Assembly (NCBI GenBank): GCA_028565635.1
Contig: JAOXYB010023970.1
Location: forward strand, 1-16,372
Direction of reading: 5' to 3'
Origin: Phoronis ovalis
Taxonomy: Eukaryota > Phoronida > Phoronidae
Length of the DNA: 16,372 nt
The notes under the pieces were generated by a model. The model was given only the letters and a program-made list of their open reading frames with translations, made no database searches and had not been told where the DNA came from. Below are positions 1-8,215 of the stretch, piece by piece (the first letter of the stretch is position 1; each line of letters begins with the position of its first letter). The position numbers and the translations under genes were made by a program.

Positions 1-292
1 TATGCAATTCCTTTCGCTCAAATAACCAATTTAAACAGCGTACAATGATGATTCTTCGAATCGTCGTTGTCTTGTTAGCTTTTCCTTACATGCTAACTTG
101 CCAACAGTATTAATTGTCCCCTTAAATCATCACTTCACATATAAGTGATTTTTTCTTAACAATTGCCAAAAATGTGATATATTTACATTTGTATTTTTCA
201 TAAACTTAGTTGACCGTATGCAAGCAGGTATTTATTTATAACAATGTTGTATTAGTAATCTCAATGATTGTAACCTTTCTGGTATTATATAG
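1..292 (+). other. Upstream intron of the + strand gene (cut by window edge)
   Basis: AT-rich sequence with stops in all frames and no convincing exon. It ends in an acceptor-like ATTATATAG immediately before the first supported exon. Earlier exons, which should carry the SAM-binding glycine motif, must lie left of the window. A stretch after CCAACAG near 110 looks like a second acceptor, but its best open frame is short and unremarkable. Confidence 0.5.
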
Positions 293-402
293 GTGCAGTA
301 GTGCGTCACAATTTCTGTAAATTTTGTGTTAAATTTCACCCACTTTTAAATAAAAGTGATCACCGTGGCCATCCCCAAAGAAAAGGAAAGGAAAACGTAA
401 AA
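293..402 (+). CDS. Methyltransferase-like gene, exon with Cys/His cluster
   Basis: The acceptor is TATATAG before 293. The reading frame starts after two bases and stays open for 36 codons, ending in a basic run (HPQRKGKENVK). The donor is AAA|GTAATA. An alternative donor, AAC|GTAAAA, six bases earlier is also phase 0 and would drop two residues. The frame holds C-x2-C with flanking histidines, which could bind metal or be incidental. The exon ends in phase 0, matching the following exon. It is not long enough to be an ATG-initiated ORF, so it is easily missed. Confidence 0.55.
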
Positions 403-2324
403 GTAATACTCATTAATACACTACAGCACTACTTGTGGTTGGTTGTCTGATGCCATATGTTTGACAGTAGTTGTTTTATTTCAGTTAACATGGTTACCCA
501 ATGAAGTTGGAGAGTACGACTTTGTTCTCTGCTCATTTTTAAATCGCTTGCTTAATCCAAAAGGTAAGGGTGAAAACTTTCAGTACAGTTCTGTATACAC
601 ATTAATAACCCTGGAATCTGCAATGAGAAAATTACACAATCATGAAGAATTGATTGATGTTTTTAAACATTATTTTATATCTTTAAAAAGATACAAAATA
701 AAAGTGGAGTTGGATTTACTTACTACAAAAGAAAAAGTTGATTACAAACAAACAATTATGAACTTGTTTCACGTTCCAGACTGACTGAAGTTATTGGCTT
801 TCTTAAACTTATAATATAATATTTTTTGCTTTTTTATACAGCTTGGCTTGTTCGGTTGGGTGAAGTTGTATCCAAAAAAGGAACGTTGGCCATACTTACA
901 TCCAGTGTTAATGAAGACAACTTGAAGGAGCTTTTGAAAGACAAGTAAGGAAAGAGATGTGTTAATATGAGCACCATATCAATCTGAATGATATAAATAG
1001 AAGGGACAGTGCTATTGCAGCGCATCCAAAATTTCATGAGAAAGAGTCAATCATATGAGAACTTAATAGTAATAATGACTGCAAACTGTCATATGAATAG
1101 AAGTTCCCATCTTGATCATCTCGGCAGGTTGCAAGTAACTCAGTCTATTCCTACCAGCCAACTTAATAGAAAAATTGTGCTGCAAATCACTGCTTTCAGT
1201 TGCACTTGTGCTATCATTCTGGATTAATTTAGTTGATCGGGACATTTAATTCAGAAGAATATCTCCTTTGATTATTATTCATGGAAAATGCATAATTCTA
1301 GAAATGTGTGCATTTTAAGTCTTAATGCTTACAGTTTTGAATTCTTTTTAAATGTCCATTTACATGCAGTTTGGACAATAACTTAGTACATTCTTTTTTT
1401 GTAATTTTTATTACTCCTAGCCATTTCCTTAACATAGCGATTATTGTTCGGCAAAATGTATTTACACTTTATACTTTAAGTTATAGTTTAGCTATTTAAA
1501 TAAAAAGATAGACAGACAAAGTATATATATTCTGAAAGTATGCCATTCAAACTTTCTAAATCTGTAATTTATTTTTCTCTGAGTAGGGCATGTGACCTAT
1601 GCAGTTGCCATTTTGGGTTAATACATTAAATTTTTGAAAGGTAAAATTCAATAGAATATAAGTCAACAACCCTTCACACTAAAGAATTGAAACTTTGCAT
1701 GAATATTCCTTACATTTATAGTTACAAAACTGTATCTCAGATTTTTAAAAGTTTACTTGAATGGTTAAAAATATGAATTCTCAAATTTTCATCACCTCAA
1801 TTTTGTTGATTTTTTTCTGATGCATAAACTTTGAAAATTCATATCTTTTAAACAAAGTAAAATTTCAAAAAATCTGAAATACATTTTGTAGCTATATGTG
1901 TAAAAATTATTTTTTGCAAAGTTTCAACTATATAGCTTTAGTGGTTTTTGACTTGTAAACATTTGAATTTTACATTTCAAAAACTTAAAGTTTGAACCCA
2001 AAATGGCATCTGTACAGGTCACATGATCTACTCAGAGAAAAATAGATTACAGATTTTAAAAGTTAAAGTTGTACTTTCAAAATATATATACTTTGTCTGT
2101 CTATCTTTTAATTTAATTAGCTAACATTTAGCTTAAAATATAAATGTGAATAAATTGTGTCCAATGATATTTGTTACCTTAACACATTGTAGAAAATAAG
2201 ACAACTGATACATGAATAAATTATTTAACTTTCTTTCAGATTTATTTTGTTGAAGACTGAATCGATTTCTATTGGAAATGCTAATGGTCTAAGTACTATT
2301 ATTACATTTCAACACGTCAAGTAA
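293..2324 (+). CDS. C-terminal part of a class I SAM methyltransferase-like protein (4 exons, 5' partial)
   Basis: Inferred joined exons are 293-402, 485-563, 842-944 and 2240-2324. The lengths sum to 2 + 375 nt, giving 124 residues and a TAA stop, with every splice phase closing. Residues 37-63 have the core YDFVLCSFLNRLLNP followed by AWL..LGEVVS. This is the usual 'D-x-V-x...L-x-R-L-x-x-P...L' segment of Rossmann methyltransferases, then a GTLAILTS strand, a helix (EDNLKELLKDK) and final strands ending ITFQHVK. The core is reminiscent of the OvoA C-terminal N-methyltransferase domain, but the longer OvoA tail is absent, so I do not name a substrate. A Cys/His-rich segment (HNFCKFCVKFH, then HRGH) lies just before the core. 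The gene converges on the receptor gene on the other strand. Alternatives are another Rossmann protein, or a shorter isoform ending at the TAA at 946-948. Exon structure is fairly secure; function is tentative. Confidence 0.6.
485..563 (+). CDS. Methyltransferase-like gene, core strand/helix exon
   Basis: The acceptor is GTTTTATTTCAG. The exon encodes LTWLPNEVGEYDFVLCSFLN and on to RLLNPK, then a strong donor AAAG|GTAAGG. It ends with one spare base (G), which joins CT of the next exon to make an alanine codon. The same frame stays open through the following intron to a TGA at 782-784. An unspliced transcript would therefore append about 73 unrelated residues. I prefer the spliced model because the phase and the strong donor agree, and the protein core runs straight on into AWLVRLGEVVS. 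Confidence 0.65.
842..944 (+). CDS. Methyltransferase-like gene, GTLAILTS exon
   Basis: The acceptor is a long pyrimidine tract ending TTTTTATACAG. The exon encodes (A)WLVRLGEVVSKKGTLAIL and on through TSSVNEDNLKELLKD. The donor is ACAA|GTAAGG, leaving two spare bases that the next exon completes as lysine. If the donor were not used, the frame would stop almost at once at TAA 946-948. The helix-loop-strand pattern (amphipathic helix, GT turn, hydrophobic strand) is typical of the second half of a Rossmann methyltransferase. Confidence 0.6.
945..1451 (+). other. Intron of the methyltransferase-like gene, proximal part
   Basis: AT-rich intron sequence with short chance ORFs on both strands and no exon-like splice pair. 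It precedes a 0.7-kb foldback repeat in the same intron. Confidence 0.5.
1452..2157. repeat. Foldback (long inverted repeat) element inside an intron
   Basis: The two halves, about 1452-1795 and 1821-2157, are reverse complements of each other along almost their whole length, with mismatches and small gaps and a loop of only about 25 bases. Landmarks on the left arm are AGATAGACAGACAAAGTATA, TTTTTCTCTGAGTAG and GCCATTTTGGGTT. On the right arm they are TATACTTTGTCTGTCTATCT, CTACTCAGAGAAAAA and AACCCAAAATGGC. No coding capacity is visible. It is likely a non-autonomous foldback/MITE-type transposon remnant. In a pre-mRNA it would form a long imperfect hairpin. I could not define a target-site duplication. 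Confidence 0.85.
2240..2324 (+). CDS. Methyltransferase-like gene, terminal exon
   Basis: The acceptor is AACTTTCTTTCAG. The first base completes a lysine codon carried over from 842-944. Then come 27 codons (FILLKTESISIG, ...TIITFQHVK) and TAA at 2322-2324. The alternating hydrophobic pattern fits the last two antiparallel strands of a methyltransferase sheet, which supports treating it as real although it is short and more than 1.2 kb from the previous exon. Confidence 0.55.
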
Positions 2325-2773
2325 ACAGAAAGTACATGTACCATACCAATTGATTTTAACAGCATATTTATGCAGAAATGCTTTTTAAAAATTCTACATG
2401 TATCTTGGGAAAATATATTATATACAGAATCTGTATGTTTATTATGCATACATAAATTAATGTTCATATTGAACTTTAAAAGTCACTGATGGTCAGAGTA
2501 AAAAACTAGATTCTAATTATACATAATTCTAAAAGTTAATGCAAGTGTTAGCAGCTAAGTAATCTAGGCAGCTAGAGTAACTCTTCAAAGTTTTATTCCT
2601 TTTCTTCGAAACATATTAATTATTGACAGCTAAAAAAGATCTGCATTATTTCTGATGTGACTAATTTATGTAACATTTTAACTTTTAAACTTTTTGATTT
2701 AGCTGACTTGTGAAATATTTTGTTGCCAGATTTTATATGAATTTATATTACTACATGGGATTGTTTAAATAAA
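2325..2773 (+). promoter_or_regulatory. Probable 3' UTR with poly(A) signal at 2768-2773
   Basis: Non-coding AT-rich sequence follows the TAA. A canonical AATAAA lies at 2768-2773, followed by a T-rich stretch near 2792. A second AATAAA is at 2989-2994. Transcript ends cannot be fixed from sequence alone. Confidence 0.45.
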
Positions 2774-3394
2774 GTGCGAAACATTGACAACTACTTTCAT
2801 TTTGCATTCCCCTAATGCCCAGATTTGAATGTTTGTGATAAATCTTACGAGATGTTACAACAAGCAATTAACTAATTGTTCTACAATTTCGTTTATTTAT
2901 GATGTGATTATTTATTTGTGTGATTAAAATCCAGGAATGCCAACTTAAACTTAAAAGCTGATACTTGAAGTATTACACGACTTCAAGAAATAAAGTACTA
3001 TTTAAAATTAAATATATTAATAATACAAAATATGGCATTTAACTTGTTGAGTGATTCCCTTAACTCTTTTTAGATAATTATGTATATTTTTTGTAAGCTG
3101 CTACATACAGATCAAGTACGTGCCAAGTTTTTCAAATGGCATTTGCCTTGATCACTGCATATTTATGTTAAATATAATTCAGCTACATTTTTTAATTCTG
3201 TCCAGCCTAGCAACCAGATGCTAACATCACATGAGAAATTACATCAACAATGAATTAGGTAAATGAGAGATTTGAGCTTGAGATCTTTACCATGGATGTT
3301 TTGAAGAGTAATGTTTGTCACAGAATGTAGCTATGATTACTCCGACCTCTTTGAGCAGTCCGGGAACAGAATAAATTTCAAAGAAAATCTAATC
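2774..3394. other. Intergenic, nothing recognised
   Basis: AT-rich DNA with no gene, RNA gene or clear repeat that I can support. The open frame at about 3311-3535 runs into the adjacent repeat element and looks non-coding. Confidence 0.4.
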
Positions 3395-3833
3395 AGGGTT
3401 GCTCCTATAAGGGAGCAAACCTATTGGTTTTGTACAATTTGGCCTACCCTGGGGATATCAAACCTCAAATATCATGTCCTTAACTGTAACACTTCGAGAT
3501 ATAGCTTCGTGAAAATTGGAAGATCAATAAGTTAATTGAAAAAATGCCAAAAAAAAAAGCATTTCAGTACCATAATATTCTTAAAGATCTTCTAAAATAC
3601 TTTATTGTAACTCAATATAATCATTTTAGAGCATTTTGAATTTTTTTCAAAATTTGATCTTTGACCTCCAAATGACCTTTTGACCTCAAGGGATGTTACA
3701 CATCAAGTACCAAGTTCCTAGCTGTAAACGTCTTTGAGATATAGCTTGCTGAAAATTGGAAGAAAAAGAAGGAAAAAAGAAAGAAATACTAGTACAAAAC
3801 TAATAAGCTTGCTCCCTTATAGGAGCCCTAAAA
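3395..3833. mobile_element. MITE-like element with terminal inverted repeats
   Basis: The left end AGGGTTGCTCCTATAAGGGAGC with a nearby GGTTTTGTAC is mirrored by GTACAAAAC and GCTCCCTTATAGGAGCCCT at the right end, giving terminal inverted repeats of about 40 bp with mismatches. The tip GCTCC-TATA-GGGAGC is itself nearly palindromic. The interior holds a roughly 75-bp direct duplication (about 3445-3524 and 3686-3763), sharing GAGATATAGCTT and GAAAATTGGAAGA. There is also a cluster of TGACCT words. No transposase is present, so the element is presumably non-autonomous and would be mobilised in trans. Confidence 0.7.
3655..3686 (-). promoter_or_regulatory. Array of nuclear-receptor half-site-like TGACCT words
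   Basis: TGATCT at 3655 and TGACCT at 3662, 3673 and 3681 are direct repeats with spacers of 1, 5 and 2 bases. On the - strand they read AGGTCA-type half-sites in DR2, DR5 and DR1 spacings. The arrangement is seen in the sequence. Binding is inference, and the array lies inside a repeat element, so it may be only part of that repeat's consensus. Confidence 0.3.
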
Positions 3834-4613
3834 AGAAATTTACTGTTTTCCAGTTTGTTGTGTGATTATTGATATAACTCAAATATTGATATTTTCACTA
3901 AAAGCATTTAAAAACGATATTAGTGCCTAGAGAGGACAACTGTGGAGACTGACATAATACATTGGAACTTTTTAAAAATATGAGTTTTACATAATTAAGA
4001 AAAAATGAAAATATGCATGCTTTTTTCTTTTTTGAGTATTCTGATAACTTTTACTGGCAGCACATATTCAAAATAAAAGTTATATAGTTTAAATAAACAG
4101 ATCAAATGCACGTAACACTTGTACATTGTCTACTACATTTTATTAAAATCAATGCAAAATGAACTGGGCGTGTGACATATGGTCACTTGGTGGCGAGTTG
4201 TGCAGTACCTAAGAACAAGCAATATATTTTTTATAGAATTGTACTTTTATGCTGACTGATTTTCTATGAAATGTAGATAATACAAAATTAAGTCTTTTCG
4301 ACAGTTTCATCTGGATTTGGCTGGAACCTTCGGGATAAATTCTCTCTCAGCTAGATTACTCTCCCTGACTATACATGTAGTTCTTCCCTAACGTGACACC
4401 TCCTGGCAAAGGATGAGTTTTGGTTTGCCAAGATTCTATTTTGGTTTTGTTACCAAAACAGCCCTGATATTAGCAATTTTAGCTGCATGATCTCCATGAA
4501 GCATCTGGTGGTGCGGTGCTATACTTATGTCGCATTCGGATTTGGTTCCTATGAGCGTACACAGAAGAATGATTTTAGTTGTAGCCTGGAAGATTCTTGA
4601 CTCAGGCAATTAA
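3834..4613. other. Intergenic, with a GC-richer patch near 4310-4600
   Basis: Most of this is AT-rich and featureless. Between about 4310 and 4600 the composition is more balanced. The - strand has an open stretch from 4609 to a TAG at 4436-4438 (about 57 codons), followed in another frame by roughly 23 open codons. I do not recognise the product. It could be a decayed exon or transposon coding fragment, or chance. Confidence 0.3.
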
Positions 4614-5292
4614 TTAGACTAATGTTATAGTCGGCTTTGTAATTTAAGATAATTTTTTTTTCTAAAAAGTTATTTTCCTAAAAAATCGTTCAAATAAATG
4701 GTCTAAAAATTTAATGTGAAGGACAAAATAATCTGGCAGTCTTAGCTTTGAAATATATGGCACTCCTAGCTTTACATAGAAACATGTATAAAGCTAGACT
4801 GACATCAGTCGTTAGAAACATTGATTGGAAGTTTTTTAATAAATGCATTATAGTACTAAAATACATAAAATAGTTGCTAGAAGAAACTGGTGAGCTCTCT
4901 GCAATTTTGCCTGCAAAAGCTGTTTATGATGCTTAAAGTTGAATACAGTATCATATGTTTATGCTTTATATATAGCTAGGAGTGCCATATATTTTTCTCC
5001 TTGAAATTCAAAGAATGCCAGATTATTTTGTCTTATTACATTAAATTTTTAGACAAATCTTTTATTAAATGACTTTTTAGGAAAATTATTTTTTAGAATT
5101 TTTTTTTTCTAACATTAGTCTAGTATAAAGCATAAACATACACATATGATACTGTATTCAACTTTAAGCATTATAAACAACTTTTGTAGGCAAAATTGGC
5201 AGAGAGCTTAATACCAGTTTATTCTAGCAACTGTTTTATGTACTATAATTCATTTATTAAAAAACTCCAATCAATGTTCTAACGACTGATGG
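4614..5292. repeat. Composite repeat with arm order A-B-invA-invB
   Basis: Segment A (about 4614-4778) reappears inverted at about 4974-5125. Segment B (about 4796-4972) reappears inverted at about 5118-5292. A landmarks are TAGACTAATGTTA, CTAAAAATTTAATGT, GACAAAATAATCTGGCA and TATATGGCACTCCTAGCT. B landmarks are GTCGTTAGAAACATTGATTGG and AAAGTTGAATACAGTATCATATG. The two inverted pairs interleave rather than nest, so the sequence cannot fold as one simple hairpin. No coding content is seen. It is likely mobile or satellite-derived. Confidence 0.8.
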
Positions 5293-7367
5293 ACTGCACG
5301 ATTAATTGAACTAGCATAGACATAATTATCTTGATTTGTGACTGGAAAATAATTTATTGGAGCATTGGGCAAGATGTTATAAAAACATTTATATTACCAT
5401 TGATGTGGATGGGAAAATTAGTTGAATGTGTACTTTATATACCATATACTTTTTCAAATAGCTCTATTTGCTATTTAAAAAAATTGAATAATGACTATAA
5501 AAACAAAACAAAATAAGGTTTATCCATTTTGAAATCTGTTTCCAGAGAACTTGCAGTCTGAAATGCAATTGCTGACATGAGCAAACAATGGTTTTAACAT
5601 TTTCGATCATTTAGAACTACCATTTCGTAGCACTCTTATACGCAAAATGCAAATACTCCACCACATAGAAAGGGGAAAACATGAGAAAAATCGACACAAC
5701 CTTTCTGCATCATCAGGCAACAGGTACATACAAATATTAACTCAGATTTTTATCTTTGGGGACACACTAACTTTGCTTAAAGGTGACAAATCCATTATTT
5801 TGGAGACCCATGAATATCCCTAAGAAAATGGGTTGCTGCTACAGGATCAACTTTCGAAATGTGAGGAAAACAATAAACAATAGAAGTATTAATTTTATCC
5901 TTTTTATTATATTTATTTAGATACACACAAACCATAGTATATATGATAACTACAATAAGATTTTTAACATGTGTAGAACTAGACTACAAGTATTTTAGAT
6001 GATAAACAAAGCTAAACAATACCTGAAAAAATTAACTAATTAATAAGCAAAATTTCCTCGTTATTTACAAAACCAAAATATTTATATCTTGGAGTACATC
6101 AAAATTACTCTAGCACATTATGGAACAACAAATGAGAGGCAGCACTGACAAATACTTATGCAAATGGTAGATTGCACATTGGCTGTTATTATTAATTACA
6201 GATTACTAGTAGTACATAGGTTGAAACTCGATAACTGGGATGTGCCCCTTCTACAGATTGCCTTTTTCTCCAAATTATGTACGTTATTGTTGGTTAACAT
6301 TTTACGGCACAAAAAAGTGACCCATCCCACCCAAATATATCGACCAACCTCTATCCATGGGTAGCAACTCTTTGGTACAAGGAAACAATCCTTTAGCCTT
6401 TAAAACCAATAGAACTTGAGAATTAGCTGCACTTCTCATGTATATTTAATATGTACACTAAATCTGTGCACTACAAGTTATGTATAATGAAATGAAATGT
6501 TCTTCACCAATTCACTTGTAATGAATGATACATTACAAACAACTGACTGAAATGAATTTATTACAGTTTGCATTGAAACAATTCTGATGCACATCGTCTG
6601 TGGTTTTTGGTGTTTGGCTTTGACAGGAAGAGAAACCACATAAACAAGATACAACAATTATTGTATCAATGCAAGCAATAATAATAAGACAATGACACAT
6701 AATTATATGAAGATGTTGACCTATTTACAAATTTACAGAAGTGCTGAATTACTATTTACATTGTTATAAATACTAAGTGTGTTCCTGTCCAGTTTATACA
6801 TTACAATGACAATATACACAAAAAGCATTTCCAAGCTGAGACATCAAGAGATTTTTACAATAACAAATATATAAGTCAATTAATAATAAATTCCAACTGA
6901 TAAATCTGATAAATAAAAACAAATATTATTGCAAACATGTAGTTTTCCCAATCTTAATATTTCGGACAAAATCATCATGCTCACAATATTTGTACACCTA
7001 GGTGCCTGTTGTTTTTTTTTGTTTGTTCAGCCTAATTATTTTGAGATTCACTATTTGTGGTCTCAAGAATAATGAGTTGCTCAAACAACTTGCACATTTA
7101 CGAATTACCTATTTGTACCAATGTTCAAACGTTGCGGGACTGATTGGGCTGTTGTTTCTCTATTCTTATCCTAACAACCAATTCCACACTATATGTTACA
7201 TTAAAAAGCCTCACTTACGTAACATTACCTGCCACTTATATAAATGTTAACTCAATGTATACTAAAGATTAACTTAAGAGGACTTAATAACAATGACTCA
7301 AAAAATGAACCTTTAACAACTCCATCACAACAAACCAATTGAGCAACACGATACAATTATTCCTACT
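5293..7367. other. Flank downstream of the receptor gene, nothing coding recognised
   Basis: AT-rich with only chance ORFs. On the - strand this could hold the distal part of a long receptor 3' UTR: two overlapping AATAAA words (+ strand TTTATT at 5903-5908 and 5912-5917) would be possible far poly(A) signals. No tRNA, rRNA or clear transposon ends were found. Confidence 0.35.
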
Positions 7368-8027
7368 GGATGTAGCCAAAATCTCTTCATACACACATAA
7401 AATCACAAACAATAGAGCCCTTTCTGATTGCAATTTCCTATGTTTGTCCCTAGGGGATATGCAGGCTACATCACCATTCTTACAATGTAAAATAGTTTTC
7501 CTTTCCCATAAAATGTATTTAGTTTGCTGCAAAAATAAATAACTTGACATTAATTTCAGTTAGTTTAATAAAATGTCATTTACATTTTCCAAATGTATAG
7601 AGGGTTCAAGAGGTATGAAGCGTCAAGTTATTTATTTTGCAGCACACTAAACACAATTTTATTCTTGTAAGAAAAACAGACATTTTCTCACAGTGTCCCC
7701 TGGTGGATGAGACTTGAATGAATCCCATCGTTAATGAAAATAAAACCTTAGGCAGTGCATAGGATTTCTCATGAAAGACGAGTTCCAGATGTGCTCGGAC
7801 TAGACTATACAGTTGTAAATACAACACAAAAAACAACAAATAAAATACATAAAATAATCTCACTTCACTTGAGATTTCTAATAACGTTTATGGCTAGAAG
7901 ACGAATATGGATGTGCTATGCGATTCTAACAAACATTCTAATGCAACAAACAATATCTGATTATTATAACTATGAATAAAAAAAACATCAGGTTTCAAAT
8001 ACAAACAAGAAAATTTTGGCTACATCC
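7368..8027. mobile_element. Inverted-repeat element in the receptor 3' region
   Basis: A perfect 15-bp terminal inverted repeat (GGATGTAGCCAAAAT at 7368-7382, ATTTTGGCTACATCC at 8013-8027) brackets about 660 bp. Inside, a second inverted pair of about 42 bp (7507-7548 with 7622-7664, sharing TTTGCAGC / GCTGCAAA and AAATAACTTGAC) encloses a 73-base loop. No transposase frame is seen. It is probably a non-autonomous DNA transposon, possibly nested or partly decayed. It would lie in the 3' UTR if the receptor mRNA extends this far. Confidence 0.5.
7631..7663 (-). promoter_or_regulatory. Candidate poly(A) signals for the receptor gene
   Basis: Two AATAAA hexamers on the - strand (TTTATT on + at 7658-7663 and 7631-7636) lie about 0.5 kb past the receptor stop codon. 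Both sit within an arm of the inverted repeat, so a transposon may have supplied the poly(A) signal. Transcript ends are not demonstrable here. Confidence 0.3.
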
Positions 8028-8164
8028 CAACATGCTCAGTGTCATCACTGTTGGAATAATTTTGGCCAGGCTGCTTAGCTGTTCTTCCAAGAAAGGCCAT
8101 AGTAATATACATGTAGCTGCCATATGAATGGACCAGGTTTTATATTCTCCATTGCTAACAAGTC

Positions 8165-8215
8165 TCATGCAAGTTCACCTGAAGAATTGTCTTCTTGGTT
8201 TAAAGGTTGGAATTG
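8165..8215 (-). CDS. Receptor last coding exon (tail end ...SSGELA, stop)
   Basis: The acceptor (- strand) is TCTTGTCTTGTTGCAG. The exon gives 16 residues, [16 protein letters not shown], then TGA at 8167-8165. The acidic ending in -LA parallels the -EDDVA / -DDLA ends of vertebrate LDLR and VLDLR (from memory). The phase is 0 and matches the preceding exon. It is too short to appear as an ORF. Confidence 0.85.
   Translation of the reverse strand, partial: QFQPLNQEDNSSGELA

Noticed and set aside
564-784. Coding continuation of the exon at 485-563 into a 73-codon open frame
   Set aside because: A strong donor AAAG|GTAAGG and exact phase match to 842 favour splicing. The extension breaks the methyltransferase-like core.
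7284-7979. ORFs of 67-88 codons on both strands near 7.3-8.0 kb
   Set aside because: They lie in an inverted-repeat element, are low-complexity and AT-driven, and have no domain.
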